A program made the position numbers and the translations under genes. Shown here one piece after another: positions 40,603-51,935 of a stretch of DNA of 64,000 nt. Location of the stretch: positions 79,979 to 143,978 of the forward strand of contig CALJJQ010000039.1 of NCBI GenBank assembly GCA_937973965.1. The letters are read 5' to 3'. Below the pieces are notes generated by a model. It was not told the DNA's origin and ran no database searches. It saw only the letters and a program-made list of their open reading frames with translations. How positions within the stretch are numbered: the first letter of the stretch is position 1; the number at the start of each line of letters is the position of its first letter. This DNA is from an uncultured Calothrix sp. (lineage in GTDB: Bacteria > Cyanobacteriota > Cyanobacteriia > Cyanobacteriales > Nostocaceae).

Positions 40603-40740
40603 TCTGAGATTTTGAGCCAACCCCTAAAACTTTACAGGGAGTAGGGAGCAGTCGGAAAATCAATTGCTGAGGGATTTTGTATTCCGTATTCTCTGCTTTG
40701 CTCAACAACCAAAAAATAGCCCGATCCAAACCTATAAAAA

Positions 40741-41349
40741 TTGGAGTTAAAGAAAATGCCTATCGGTGTTCCGAAAGTCCCTTACCGGATGCCAGGAGAA
40801 CAGTATACTCAGTGGGTAGATATTTATAATCGCCTGTATCGCGATCGCATTATTTTTCTTCCCCGCGAGGTGGATGATGAAATCGCCAACCAAATCGTTG
40901 CGGTTATGCTTTACCTCGACTCGGAAGAACCTGGTAAAGATATTTTCCTCTATATCAATTCCCCCGGTGGTATGGTGACATCTGGGCTAATGATCTATGA
41001 CACCATGCAACATATCAAATCCGATGTGGTGACGATTTGTGTGGGATTGGCAGCATCAATGGGTTCCTTTCTCCTCGCAGGGGGAACCAAGGGTAAACGT
41101 TTAGCCCTCCCCCATTCACGCATCATGATTCACCAACCTTCCGGTGGAACACGGGGACAAGCAAGTGATATCGAAATCGAAGCTCGCGAAATTATCCGCA
41201 TTCGCCATCAGCTTAACAGTATCTACGCCCAAAATACTGGACAACCATTAGAAAAAATCGAAAAGGATATGGACCGAGATTTCTTCATGTCCGCCCAAGA
41301 AGCCAAGGAATATGGCTTAATTGATAAGGTGATTGAAGAACGAGTTTAA
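40741..41349 (+). CDS. clpP: ATP-dependent Clp protease proteolytic subunit
   Basis: [68 protein letters not shown]. Confidence 0.95.
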   Translation: MELKKMPIGVPKVPYRMPGEQYTQWVDIYNRLYRDRIIFLPREVDDEIANQIVAVMLYLDSEEPGKDIFLYINSPGGMVTSGLMIYDTMQHIKSDVVTICVGLAASMGSFLLAGGTKGKRLALPHSRIMIHQPSGGTRGQASDIEIEAREIIRIRHQLNSIYAQNTGQPLEKIEKDMDRDFFMSAQEAKEYGLIDKVIEERV

Positions 41350-41378
41350 CTACTGGTAATTTTGGAAATATCTCCAAG

Positions 41379-41424
41379 AATATTGTTGACTGCCGACTGT
41401 TAACAGTTCACGGTCAACAATATT
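41379..41424 (+). terminator. long inverted repeat downstream of clpP, possible terminator
   Basis: aatattgttgactgccgactgttaacagttcacggtcaacaatatt; AATATTGTTGAC pairs with GTCAACAATATT, followed by ttac. Confidence 0.55.
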
Positions 41425-41788
41425 TTACGTTACCTTCATAAACTTCAATTTTTGTCCCGCATCTGCCCAGTGGTCTGTCAACTTTATTTTGATAGATGGT
41501 GGTGTGGTCATCCTGCCCGTATTTGAGTTATATGTATATTTATCTATACATTTCTGTTGTGACAAACCACTAGAGGTCGGGGTTTTATATTTTTAATGAT
41601 ACTGTAATAATATTCCTAACCTGCATTTCTCACAAGTAAGCGATAAGTGTTGAGTAACGGGTTAATTTTTCTACTAATCCCTACTCCCCACTCCCGACTC
41701 CCAATTAAGAAATAATTTTTCAGGATTTGTGAGAAATGCGGGTTAAATATAAACATCATCGCGAGTTTCCAATTCCCCATTAAAATCT

Positions 41789-42373
41789 ATGGATGCAATG
41801 CAATTTTTTCAACTGAGTGCTGGTCGCTGGAAATCTGCACGTACAACCCACCATTTAGCATTCAAACGCTCCGAATTTGGCGAATCAGAAATTCAAGTTG
41901 AAACCCTAACGGCTGATGACCCAGAAATTATTAACCTGTGTCAAATGCATGACATCGATCCCGCTCTATCTATCGGTGGTTCACGGGTACGTTGGCTAGG
42001 AACAATGGCTTGGGACAGGGAAGGAGAAGAAAACCACGAAGGTAAAACTATATTCGCGATTGTCCCCGATGCGGGTAATCCCCGTGCAGGTCGTTTACTC
42101 AGAGAACGGGGTTATGCAGAAATAGTTCCCGTGGTTGGACAATTTCATTTAGATGAGGAAGATGGATTAGTTTTAACCACCGAATATGAAACCATGAGTT
42201 CCATCGAACGATTTTGGTTTAACGGGGAAAATCTGCGGATGCGCACCAGTACCGTTAAGCGCTTCGGTGGATTTAGCACAGCCTCTTTCTGCGTGGAAAC
42301 TCGCTATGGTGATGAGAATTATTTGACCAGCAGCAGCGTGGAGATTACCCAACCCTCCCTCCTCGGTTGGTAG
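41789..42373 (+). CDS. cpcS: CpcS/CpeS-type phycobiliprotein lyase
   Basis: MQFFQLSAGRWKSARTTHHLAFKRSEFGESEIQVETL...RFWFNGENLRMRTSTVKRFGGFSTASFCVETR. Confidence 0.85.
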   Translation: MDAMQFFQLSAGRWKSARTTHHLAFKRSEFGESEIQVETLTADDPEIINLCQMHDIDPALSIGGSRVRWLGTMAWDREGEENHEGKTIFAIVPDAGNPRAGRLLRERGYAEIVPVVGQFHLDEEDGLVLTTEYETMSSIERFWFNGENLRMRTSTVKRFGGFSTASFCVETRYGDENYLTSSSVEITQPSLLGW

Positions 42374-42604
42374 TTTTCAAGTTAAACAGTTAACAGTCAA
42401 CAAATCCAAGTACTTGACCATATAAGCAAGCTCTGAGGGGTTCGTAGTAGCTCTAACTCCGAAAAAGATATGATATGAGGCGCTATACCCACAGGGTTTT
42501 CCTAGACTAGCGCAACTACGTGCCTTTCCTTACCCATGAAAATTTATGTGGTGAAGTATTGAAGTAGTTATTATGGAATGATTTAATTACCGCTTACTGT
42601 TTGG

Positions 42605-43222
42605 ATGAGCCATCCTGATGTAAAAGTTGATGCATTTTGGCGTGGGATTAGCTACCTGCGACAAGTTCGCCGTTTAGCTTTATCCCCCTTGATGATTGAT
42701 GTGATCGATGATGGAGGTCTAGCCAATTCTCATCACCATCGAGAGATTTGCACCTGGATTGGCGAAAATATCCAAGCAGTAAACGCGACCTTAACAGATT
42801 ATTTAGATGCTTGTCACCAGTGTTTTGCCCTTTGCGATCGCCCTGCAATTCAAATTTTCGCCACACCCCTAGCAGAGCAATTTGGGATTGACGGGCTATG
42901 CAATATTTTTGTCAACCCTATCGCCATTTTAATCGATGTTGGTCGCACCTCACCCAATCATTGGTTGGGTATTGTTGCCCATGAGTATGCCCATGCTTGT
43001 GTGGGTGATGTTGGTCACGGGGAACAGTTTGCCAAGATTCTCACCCATTTATGTCTCGGTTTAGGACTGGATTTACCAGTTTGGGAACCAGAAACAATGG
43101 AAGCATGGTTGTCTAATTATCCCCATTGTCAGTTAATGATTGACCCATTAGCTTTTTGGTTTGGACAACCATATAACCCGGATTTCTCACGAGTTAGTTA
43201 TACGTCTGGAGTGAGAGATTAA
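42605..43222 (+). CDS. conserved cyanobacterial protein with a HExxH-like motif
   Basis: WLGIVAHEYAHACVGDVGHGEQFAKILTH. Confidence 0.6.
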   Translation: MSHPDVKVDAFWRGISYLRQVRRLALSPLMIDVIDDGGLANSHHHREICTWIGENIQAVNATLTDYLDACHQCFALCDRPAIQIFATPLAEQFGIDGLCNIFVNPIAILIDVGRTSPNHWLGIVAHEYAHACVGDVGHGEQFAKILTHLCLGLGLDLPVWEPETMEAWLSNYPHCQLMIDPLAFWFGQPYNPDFSRVSYTSGVRD

Positions 43223-43412
43223 TTTTCCTTATACTCCCTACACCCTGTAAGTTTTAGGAATTTGTGAGAAATACAGATAAGTACTGATGCCGTACTTCGT
43301 CCTATTCAATATTTAATCGGAAATTGTGAGGGATTAACAATCAATGACCACAGATTAGTTGTTAATAAAATCAAACTCAATTTTTCCCACAAAGCCAGTG
43401 GAGACGGTAAAT

Positions 43413-44141
43413 ATGGCACTTTCTTTGTTAAATTATGCACCCTCTTCCCAAAATCAACGGGTGACGGCATATGAAATTCCTGGAGATGAGCAACCCCGTA
43501 TTTTTACCACTGATAATTTACTCACAAACTCTGAATTAGACACATTAATTGCGGCTGCTTATCGACAGATTTTTAATGAACAACAAATGACCGTATCCGC
43601 ACGGCAAACATTTTTAGAATCCCAATTACGAGCTGGACAAATTTGCGTTCGCGACTTTATCCGTGGACTCGCTACCTCTGACCAATTTCGTCGTCATAAT
43701 TACGAAACCAATAATAACTACCGCTTTGTGCAAATGTGTATCCAACGCATCCTGGGACGGGAAGTTTATCATGAGCAAGAAAAATTAGCCTGGTCAATAA
43801 TTTTGGCAACAAAGGGTCTAAACAGCTTTATTGATGAATTACTAAATAGCGAAGAGTACATGAACAATTTTGGCTTTCATACCGTCCCCTACCAACGCCG
43901 CAGAATCCTACCCCAAAGGAGTATCGGAGAGCAACCCTTTGCGCGGATGGCTAGATACGATTCCTACTACCGCGACAGTCAACCCCGTGGTAAGATTTAC
44001 CGTTTAGATAGGGCTACCCAACCCTTCAATCCCCCATTCCTCCGCAATGCTAATTGGCAAGCCGCAGTTGGTGTGTTGATGATTTTTGCTGCTGTCGCAA
44101 TTCTCACCCTAGCCATCGGATATGGCTTCAACCCAGCCTAA
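43413..44141 (+). CDS. cpcL: CpcL-type phycobilisome rod linker (CpcG-like with C-terminal TM helix)
   Basis: [37 protein letters not shown]; linker domain; C-terminal hydrophobic [25 protein letters not shown]. Confidence 0.88.
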   Translation: MALSLLNYAPSSQNQRVTAYEIPGDEQPRIFTTDNLLTNSELDTLIAAAYRQIFNEQQMTVSARQTFLESQLRAGQICVRDFIRGLATSDQFRRHNYETNNNYRFVQMCIQRILGREVYHEQEKLAWSIILATKGLNSFIDELLNSEEYMNNFGFHTVPYQRRRILPQRSIGEQPFARMARYDSYYRDSQPRGKIYRLDRATQPFNPPFLRNANWQAAVGVLMIFAAVAILTLAIGYGFNPA

Positions 44142-44262
44142 TTAACCCCCACTGAATTAAGTTTCGTTAATTTTTATCATCTTCCTCAGAATAGGCCCCG
44201 GAGACTCCCTTAAGATATGTTGTAAACTTGTTAATTTTAATTAACCTCAAGGGAGGTTCTCT

Positions 44263-45030
44263 GTGGCGATTCCTCTTTTAGAATACGCACCCAAAAGTCA
44301 AAACGGACGCGTTACTGGTTACGAAGTTCCGAACGAAGAGCAACCGAGAATTTTCTCGACTGACAACTTGCTTTCGGCTTCGGATATGGACGCTTTAATT
44401 GAAGCAGCCTATCGTCAGATTTTTTTCCACGCTTTTAAAGCAGACCGGGAAAGATTTCTCGAATCCCAGCTACGTAGCGGACAAATCACCGTTCGTGACT
44501 TCATTCGGGGATTATTGCTTTCAAACACCTTTAAAAAGAGCTTCTACGATTTAAACAGCAATTACCGCTTCGTGGAACATTGCGTCCAAAAGGTCTTAGG
44601 TCGTGATGTTTACAGCGAACGGGAAAAAATTGCTTGGTCGATTGTAGTTGCCACCAAAGGGATTAAAGGATTTGTAGACCAGTTACTAGACAGCGATGAG
44701 TATCTAGAGAACTTTGGCTACTCCACCGTACCCTACCAACGTCGTCGCGTTCTCCCCGGTCGTGCGGAAGGTGAACTGCCATTCAACATCAAATCACCCC
44801 GTTACAACGAATACTATCGTGCAAAACTGGGTTTCCCTCAAATTATTTGGCAAACCATCGTCCGCAGCTATGTACCCCAAGAAAAACAACCCAAAGCGGG
44901 AGATCCACGCAATTTCTTGGCAATGGCACAAAGCATCAACCCATCTGTAAATATGCCACAGAAGATTTCGCCGCTTAACATTGACTACGACCGCGAGGTC
45001 CCCTATCGTCAGTTAGCGGGTATCAGATAG
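44263..45030 (+). CDS. cpcG: phycobilisome rod-core linker polypeptide CpcG
   Basis: [37 protein letters not shown]..., linker domain, soluble C-terminus. Confidence 0.93.
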   Translation: MAIPLLEYAPKSQNGRVTGYEVPNEEQPRIFSTDNLLSASDMDALIEAAYRQIFFHAFKADRERFLESQLRSGQITVRDFIRGLLLSNTFKKSFYDLNSNYRFVEHCVQKVLGRDVYSEREKIAWSIVVATKGIKGFVDQLLDSDEYLENFGYSTVPYQRRRVLPGRAEGELPFNIKSPRYNEYYRAKLGFPQIIWQTIVRSYVPQEKQPKAGDPRNFLAMAQSINPSVNMPQKISPLNIDYDREVPYRQLAGIR

Positions 45031-45726
45031 GCATTCAAAAGTCCTAGGTAAGTAGTACTTATTTTCTAGTTACCTAATACATTTGAATGCAACTGGTCAT
45101 TAGTCGTTAATCAAGAGTCTAGAGTTATAAATCCAAATTTTGTATTTGGTTTACAGCTTTGATTTTGGATGTCGGCTAATGACCTTAGTTTTTGGGGATT
45201 TGTCAAAATTGCAGGGAGTGGGGAGTAGTGATAAATAATCTCAATTCGGTTAGGTGTAACGAAGTGTTAGCTTGCTTCTTTTCGAGCACCCAACAAAACT
45301 AACATGGAAGACAAATAAATTCACCATAACAATAAATATGATAATTAATCAAAATAGGCTACATTTATCGCTGAATCAATCGACAAGATGAGGTTGAAAT
45401 GTCGGGTTAAGGTGCAGAAAATTAGTAATATCACTGCAAATTTATTTGTGTGTATGTGTTGGTTAGTGAGAGGTTTGGACTATGGATGTGGAAGAATATT
45501 TCTATGTCTAAAGAATCACCATATAAACATCTCAAGATAGAGCAATATTTGTACTTGAATACCTATACTAACTAAGTCGAAGCTGAATCACCTGACTTTT
45601 CAAAAAACATATTCCCTAGATGTTTATTGAAAATTACGAGAAATAAAATATCGCGAAATTATAGTTAAATTAGTTAAATTATTTTTACCACCTGATAAAT
45701 CCAAAATCTAAAATCCAAAATCCAAA

Positions 45727-46611
45727 ATGAGTGTACGGTTGATTTTTCGGTTATTAAAAGAAACATTTCATGAATGGCAACAAGACGGTGCATCTCGTTT
45801 AGCTGCTGCTCTTGCATACTACACAATTTTTTCCCTAGCACCCCTATTGATCATCGCGATCGCAATTGCTGGGGCTATTTTTGGGGAGGAAGCTGCACGG
45901 GGGGAAATTGTCGGTCAAATTCAAGGTTTGGTGGGTACGGAAGGTGCTAAAGTTATTGAAACAGCGATCCAAAATGCTAGTCAACCCGATGTTAGCAATG
46001 TGGCTTCCATTATCAGTATTATTGCTTTATTATTTGGTGCTTCCGGTGTATTCGCAGAACTCCAAGAGTCTTTAAATATCATTTGGGATGTGAAAGTTAA
46101 ACCCAAGCAAGGATTGAAGGTCATAATTCGCAAGCGGATTTTATCCTTTTCCGCAGTCTTGGGAATCGGCTTTTTGTTATTGGTATCCCTAATTGCCAGT
46201 GCCATTCTCTCGGCGATTAATACCTACTTTAGCGGTCTTCTACCTGGTATCCCTGGGATATGGCGGTTTATTGACTTCCTATTTTCCTTTTTCAGCATCA
46301 CGGGAATGTTTGCACTAATGTATAAATTCTTGCCCGATGTGAAAATTCGCTGGAGTGATGTTTGGGTAGGAGCAATTATTACGGCTTTACTGTTTACCAT
46401 TGGTAAATCAGTATTAGGAATTTATTTAGCACGGGGAAGTTTTGGTTCTACCTACGGTGCTGCGGGTTCCCTGGTGATTATATTGGCTTGGGTTTATTAT
46501 TCAGCCCAAATTTTATTTTTCGGAGCCGAATTTACCCAGGTGTACGCTCATAAATTTGGCGGACGTATCCTACCGGATAAATACGCAACCTATGCGAATC
46601 GCAAAAGCTAA
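45727..46611 (+). CDS. YihY/BrkB family membrane protein
   Basis: GASRLAAALAYYTIFSLAPLLIIAIAIAGAIFG; GSFGSTYGAAGSLVIILAWVYYSAQILFFGAEFTQVYA. Confidence 0.93.
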   Translation: MSVRLIFRLLKETFHEWQQDGASRLAAALAYYTIFSLAPLLIIAIAIAGAIFGEEAARGEIVGQIQGLVGTEGAKVIETAIQNASQPDVSNVASIISIIALLFGASGVFAELQESLNIIWDVKVKPKQGLKVIIRKRILSFSAVLGIGFLLLVSLIASAILSAINTYFSGLLPGIPGIWRFIDFLFSFFSITGMFALMYKFLPDVKIRWSDVWVGAIITALLFTIGKSVLGIYLARGSFGSTYGAAGSLVIILAWVYYSAQILFFGAEFTQVYAHKFGGRILPDKYATYANRKS

Positions 46612-46883
46612 CCCGATGGGATGAAAGGATTTTAGATTTTGGATTAACACCAAAATTATTGTCGCGTAGAGACGTAGTATTGCGAAGAACTAACCAATTC
46701 GACAGTCTGAGTCCTAATTGCTTGAAAAATTATGGCAACTGCTTGCGTCTCCAAAAAAATCTTTGGTTGTGTTTGGTCGTCAAAGGGACGATTATAAATA
46801 CTGTATAAATACTGGTGTCCAGATATATTCTTGCCATCAAAAACAGGTTTACACGAATAGTAAGATTAGATACCTCCTATTTT

Positions 46884-49496
46884 CTATCTCTGTTCCACAC
46901 CTCCTACAACTGGGGTAAATTCGTCTCCTGCAAACGGATCGGTTCCCCCAGTCCAGTTAAAGTCACTGATGCGGAAACTAATTCCACCTAATTCCAAAAC
47001 CGGGTTATAACGCAGTGTCACCCCGTAGGTGCGACGACTGTATTCTAGGGAGTATTCAGTACTGCTACTTTTACCGTTATCCAGGTTGAGGGATGTTTGG
47101 AAACCAAAGCGAAATGGTCCGTAAATTTGCTGGACAATGCCAAAATTCAATAAACGGTTATCCACAAATCGATCAAATAAAAATGGTGATTTCCCATCAC
47201 GCACCCCCTGGGAATAACTCAGACGGAAACCAGTGTAATCTAAAACCTGTTTGGAAAAATTACCAATTTGTCCCTCCAATCCAATTGTCCCAATCAAGGT
47301 ATTTTGACTATCCCCATTGGTATAATAGGTAGCTGTGCCATTAACCTCTCCAAAGGCATTTAAATAGGGTAAAACTGGGTTTGGCGTATATTTTAGTCCC
47401 TCGGTTGAGGTCGCTGGTAGGGTTTGACCGCGCCAAATGGGGATACTACCAAAGATTTTGGCGTTTCCCTGAAATCTTCCCAGGGAAATTAAATCATTAT
47501 CACGAATTGGTTCCAGTAGATCCAAACGGTCAGTGTTGGCGTTGATATATTGGGCACCAGCTTGGTAAGTTGCATTTAAGCCGGTTTTACCCAAGGGAAT
47601 AACTGGTGAAAGAATTACCGCTCCGAAACTGCTTTGGACACGTTGAAAACCCAGGGTTCCATTATACAGGCGATCGCGGTAATTAAAATCCAGGTTGAAT
47701 AGGTGGGGTCTGGTATCCCCAATCACTTGCTGAAAGCGTAAATTTGCCCGCAGGTTATTATCAATGTCTCCTAAATCCAGACTCTCTAAACTTGCTTGAC
47801 CATCAACTCGACTTTGAGGACCTAGTAGAGCTGTGACTTGACTTTTTAAGCCGAATAGGGAGGCAAAATTACCAGTATTATTAGCCACTGCTTTTTGGGC
47901 AAAAAACTGGGGGGTGATACTCCATTGTACGGTTTCTGTATTTACCGGTTCAAATCTCCGTTCCAAAAATAATCCTCCCCGTCTGTCACCGTCAAATCCC
48001 GGTGATGCGATTAAAGGTGTGACATTCCGTCCCCTTCGGTCAATTACCTGTTGGTTATAGGGTATGGGTAAGGAAAAACCTCCATCGAAAACTAATCTTT
48101 GTCCTTGAGTGCGAACTCGATCTCTAAATGGAGATTCACGGGTAAGGGTGACACGGTTTGCCCTTAATTCTAATTCAGGAGGGGAAAAGGGATCATTGGT
48201 TAACCGCACATCTTCAGCTTGCCAGCCACGGGGAAAAAAGTCAATGCGTCCAGCTTCAAACCGGATACGTCTCACTTCTCCCCCCTGTCTCGATAAGTTC
48301 AGATTACTGACATCAGGATTTCCCCCCAAGTTAACATCAATTCCCCCCGGACTCCCCACACCCGTCAATGGTTGGCGTTGACGAATGCGATCGCTCAAGG
48401 GTTGATGGGGAACCCCACCAGCTACACTTGGTGTAAATGACAAGTCTGTCCCCGCGCTAGGTATAAATATTTCGCCGCTACCACGCTGAATTTCGCCACT
48501 GTCTTGAATAAAGTTATAAACAAAGCGTCCCCCCCGCAAAACTTGATCCCCACGGGTGAGAGCAACATTACCATCCCCAACGGCAATTAAATTATCTAGG
48601 CTAACTTGCACCCGATCCGCATCCATCACCGCACCATCAAATCGGACAACGACGTTACCTTCTGCTGTCACCACCCGTCTTTGCTCATCATATTCTTGAC
48701 GGTCGGCAATCACTTCGACTATTCGCCGTGTATCTTGGTTAGTGGCTGGTGTTTGATTATTTTGATTGTTTTGGCTTTGAATTACTGGCTGCTCCTTGGA
48801 AGTAAAATCAATCGTTGTCGGTGTACTGTTAGTTCCTGTCCGTGATTTAAATTCCAGGGTGGAGGGACGGGGGTTGTCGTCAGAGGTCAGGGTGCTAAAT
48901 TTGACCATTAGAGGTTGTCCTGCACTTACTTGATTGGGAGCAGAATTAGTGTAGGTGGTTTTTTGTGAAGGTAAGTAATTAGAATTAGAAATATTTTGAT
49001 CAGCCTCTGATGGCCGATTTTGAGAATTATGTATAGTTTTTTTGATAGTATCAAGATTAACGGCAAATGATGTTGGCGATCGCCAAGATTTACCACTTTC
49101 TAAACCAGGTAAAATGGGGATACCTATTTCTAGCCCAGAGCCTAATAACTTGGCACTATTTTGAACTGGTTTGTCATAATTAGGAGTAAACTCCGGTGGA
49201 AATATTTCCGGAATACTACTAGGATTTATAGTACTCTTATTGACATTTTGATTTAGTGAACTTAACCCATCAACCCCTGATTTTACCTGTCCAGCACCAT
49301 CTACAATTTCAACATGGCTGGATGTAGGAGATTCAGTCGGGGATAATGGGGAATCTAGCTGTTTGGAATTAACCTGTTCAACCTCCGGGGGTTGAATTTG
49401 GTCATCCTTTGCATCTACACTAGTGGAAACCACACTTGCAGATGGAAACGTCGCCACAGCTAAGGACAGGTGGGGTGGCACAAAGGGGTAAACCAT
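46884..49496 (-). CDS. LptD/OstA-like outer-membrane protein (DUF3769-type)
   Basis: OstA-like VVTAEGNVVVRFDGAVMDADRVQVSLDNLIAVGDGNVALTRGDQVLRG followed by a long beta-barrel-like C-terminus. Confidence 0.82.
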   Translation of the reverse strand: MVYPFVPPHLSLAVATFPSASVVSTSVDAKDDQIQPPEVEQVNSKQLDSPLSPTESPTSSHVEIVDGAGQVKSGVDGLSSLNQNVNKSTINPSSIPEIFPPEFTPNYDKPVQNSAKLLGSGLEIGIPILPGLESGKSWRSPTSFAVNLDTIKKTIHNSQNRPSEADQNISNSNYLPSQKTTYTNSAPNQVSAGQPLMVKFSTLTSDDNPRPSTLEFKSRTGTNSTPTTIDFTSKEQPVIQSQNNQNNQTPATNQDTRRIVEVIADRQEYDEQRRVVTAEGNVVVRFDGAVMDADRVQVSLDNLIAVGDGNVALTRGDQVLRGGRFVYNFIQDSGEIQRGSGEIFIPSAGTDLSFTPSVAGGVPHQPLSDRIRQRQPLTGVGSPGGIDVNLGGNPDVSNLNLSRQGGEVRRIRFEAGRIDFFPRGWQAEDVRLTNDPFSPPELELRANRVTLTRESPFRDRVRTQGQRLVFDGGFSLPIPYNQQVIDRRGRNVTPLIASPGFDGDRRGGLFLERRFEPVNTETVQWSITPQFFAQKAVANNTGNFASLFGLKSQVTALLGPQSRVDGQASLESLDLGDIDNNLRANLRFQQVIGDTRPHLFNLDFNYRDRLYNGTLGFQRVQSSFGAVILSPVIPLGKTGLNATYQAGAQYINANTDRLDLLEPIRDNDLISLGRFQGNAKIFGSIPIWRGQTLPATSTEGLKYTPNPVLPYLNAFGEVNGTATYYTNGDSQNTLIGTIGLEGQIGNFSKQVLDYTGFRLSYSQGVRDGKSPFLFDRFVDNRLLNFGIVQQIYGPFRFGFQTSLNLDNGKSSSTEYSLEYSRRTYGVTLRYNPVLELGGISFRISDFNWTGGTDPFAGDEFTPVVGGVEQR

Positions 49497-49823
49497 ATTG
49501 CAGCAAAGCTATGCTTAGTAAGTAGTCAACAAATAGTCGGAAGGAACAACCTCCCGACTCGACAATTTTGCCTGAACATCAAGCAATTTGTTCAGTTAAA
49601 GCCACAACACTTTTGCTAGGAATTCGATTCAATTGTCATTTTCAGACAGATTTTCCCATTGAGCGATCGCATTTGTGATGAAAGAGATTCATGTATCAGT
49701 CACAACAATATCCGCCCTGAGAAAACCGATTATACCCAGCATGTCATATGTGCCAAACTTCCACTCCAATCTGCCATAATACGTAAAACATGCAAAATTG
49801 GGCTGGAAAACATTGCTGTAGAA

Positions 49824-49940
49824 TTACTCGAAATCACGACGACCGGGGTTACGAGCAGGGTCATTGGACAAAAATCCAAATACAAACAATGAAACGAAGA
49901 AGGCAACAACAATGTAAACAACTACTTTTAAAGCCAGCAT
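49824..49940 (-). CDS. psbI: photosystem II reaction center protein I
   Basis: Minus-strand [41 protein letters not shown] (38 aa), a clear PsbI; below the ORF-track length cutoff. Confidence 0.96.
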
Positions 49941-50528
49941 GACGTTAAATTCCTTTGGGTATATTTTGAAAGCGCTCATGACAGCAAAAACCAGGATATA
50001 GAGTTGAAAAAACCAGGGAAAACACCTAGTAATCGCACCCCTTTCACCTCAATGCTGTATCCAGAACAGGAATTTTCGTGACTCCAGGAATCATGAAAAA
50101 TCCCCTTTTCCTCAGCGCTTTGGCAATGCAAAAACTACAACTCTAACTATCTTACCCAAATCTCACCCCTTTTTGGCGGAAATAACGGTTGTGACTCAGT
50201 GAGTTTCAGAAATGTTTACAGTTCGTTAGCAGCGAATGAATTCCTAACTCAAATTATTGACTCTTGTGCTTGTTGACGTTAATTGAATTGCGAGGTTTCC
50301 CGATCTATCCCCTCTAAACCTCCATTGAAGCAAATCCCGAAAATTTGCAGGGATTAGCCTATATGTACTACTAACACCAAACCTGTAGATGCACTTAGCC
50401 CAATCTGCTGTTTGAGATCAGAGCAGTTTTTCCCACTTAATACTACGTGAGTTCGATGAGTTATAAAGCCTAAAAATCTTGTCCAGGATTATTCGTGGGA
50501 AATAAAGGTTTTTAAAAACCTCTTCGTA

Positions 50529-50610
50529 TGTTGAGAATAAAATCAGTAAACCTGGAATTAGCAATTTATTGACTTCGTTCTCAACTAATTAATGAGGTTA
50601 CTTTAAACCT
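50529..50610 (-). repeat. dispersed repeat family 2, copy inverted relative to 57351-57431
   Basis: tgttgagaataaaatcagtaaacctggaattagcaatttattgacttcgttctcaactaattaatgaggttactttaaacct. Confidence 0.85.
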
Positions 50611-50992
50611 TAACTGACAAAATTATTGATTCACAAGGATTGTAGTGTTTAAAAGCCGTCGAATTCACCTTAATACTCACTTTCAAGTGAGAAAGAAAAT
50701 CAAGCCGTTACTCCAGGTTGATCCCGGATTTTCTCTTAGGGAATAGTCCGTGACGGGAGTAGGGAATGGAAAGAATATTAAGCTGTTGCTCGACGTTTAT
50801 CGTTCACTCATGAGAATACATATACTTACCACGTTCATCCACTGAGCTTTCATTAATACGGATGATGCTCACAAATAAACTGTCATCCATCAACTGTCAA
50901 CCCAACAAAAAGGAAATATAAAGGAAATATATTAGTACACGAAGTATAACTTACTCGTTCAACATCCAGGTAAAACACCTTTTCTGTAATTC

Positions 50993-51745
50993 CTATCTAC
51001 CAGAAATGCCTTCTATTCTCATCAACTGCTCTATCTCCATCCTTTCTCCTTGCTGCACTTCCTCCGACTGGTTCAAGGATGGTTTTCTTTGTTTAATTAC
51101 TTTAGCTGGAACCCCAACCGCAACCGAATAGGGGGGAATATCCCTAGTAACCACAGAACCTGCACCAATTACACAACCTTTACCAATTGTTACCCCATCG
51201 ATAACTGTGACACCATGACCCAACCAACAGTCATCACCAATTACAATCCCTTTCCGGGTTACTCCTTGGGAAGCAATGTCAACCGTTGGATCGGCAAAAT
51301 TATGGTTGTTCGCATATATACCCGTATGGGAAGCGATGAGACAAGATTTACCAATTCGGATATTTCCTGGACCCGCAAAACAAACATAGGGACCAATATA
51401 TGTATTCTTATCGATAAAAAAGTATGTGTTATCCAAAGCACGAATATCGACCCCGTATTGAATCTGAACACCATCTTCAAAAATGACTCTGTTGTTATCC
51501 CCGATGGCATTCACATTCGCATTTCTCATGATTTGCACTCCATCACCCAATTCAATTGCTGATGTGTTCATAAAATCCACATTATGTTGAATCCAGGTGT
51601 TTTTACCAATCCGTCGAAAAATTAACCGATAAAACCACACTCGTAACTGGGAACCGACAATCCGAGTGGGAATTCCCGAAAGCAAGTTGAGAAGGATAAA
51701 TTCGAGGAGACGATGAATTTTTTTATTCGTAATTCTTCTATTCAT
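50993..51745 (-). CDS. hexapeptide-repeat acyltransferase
   Basis: GKSCLIASHTGIYANNHNF...VIGDDCWLGHGVTVIDGVTIGKGCVIGAGSVVTRDIPPYSVAVGVPAKVIK. Confidence 0.9.
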   Translation of the reverse strand: MNRRITNKKIHRLLEFILLNLLSGIPTRIVGSQLRVWFYRLIFRRIGKNTWIQHNVDFMNTSAIELGDGVQIMRNANVNAIGDNNRVIFEDGVQIQYGVDIRALDNTYFFIDKNTYIGPYVCFAGPGNIRIGKSCLIASHTGIYANNHNFADPTVDIASQGVTRKGIVIGDDCWLGHGVTVIDGVTIGKGCVIGAGSVVTRDIPPYSVAVGVPAKVIKQRKPSLNQSEEVQQGERMEIEQLMRIEGISGR

Positions 51746-51935
51746 GATGCGAACACAGATGTTACTGAAAAAGTTTGCGAAAAAAATGGCAAAATGTACT
51801 TTTCAAATCAACTAGATGCAAAAAAATGTTGTTGATATTTGTGGAGATTTGCTTCTCTATCGGTGATGATTCAAAGGCTCAATGACTAAATATTCCCTTG
51901 AAATCATCACTCACATAACTAACTCAATTAGCGAT

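Noticed and set aside
51050-51562. 170-aa plus-strand ORF inside acyltransferase
   Set aside because: Antisense to hexapeptide repeats; periodicity produces shadow ORFs.
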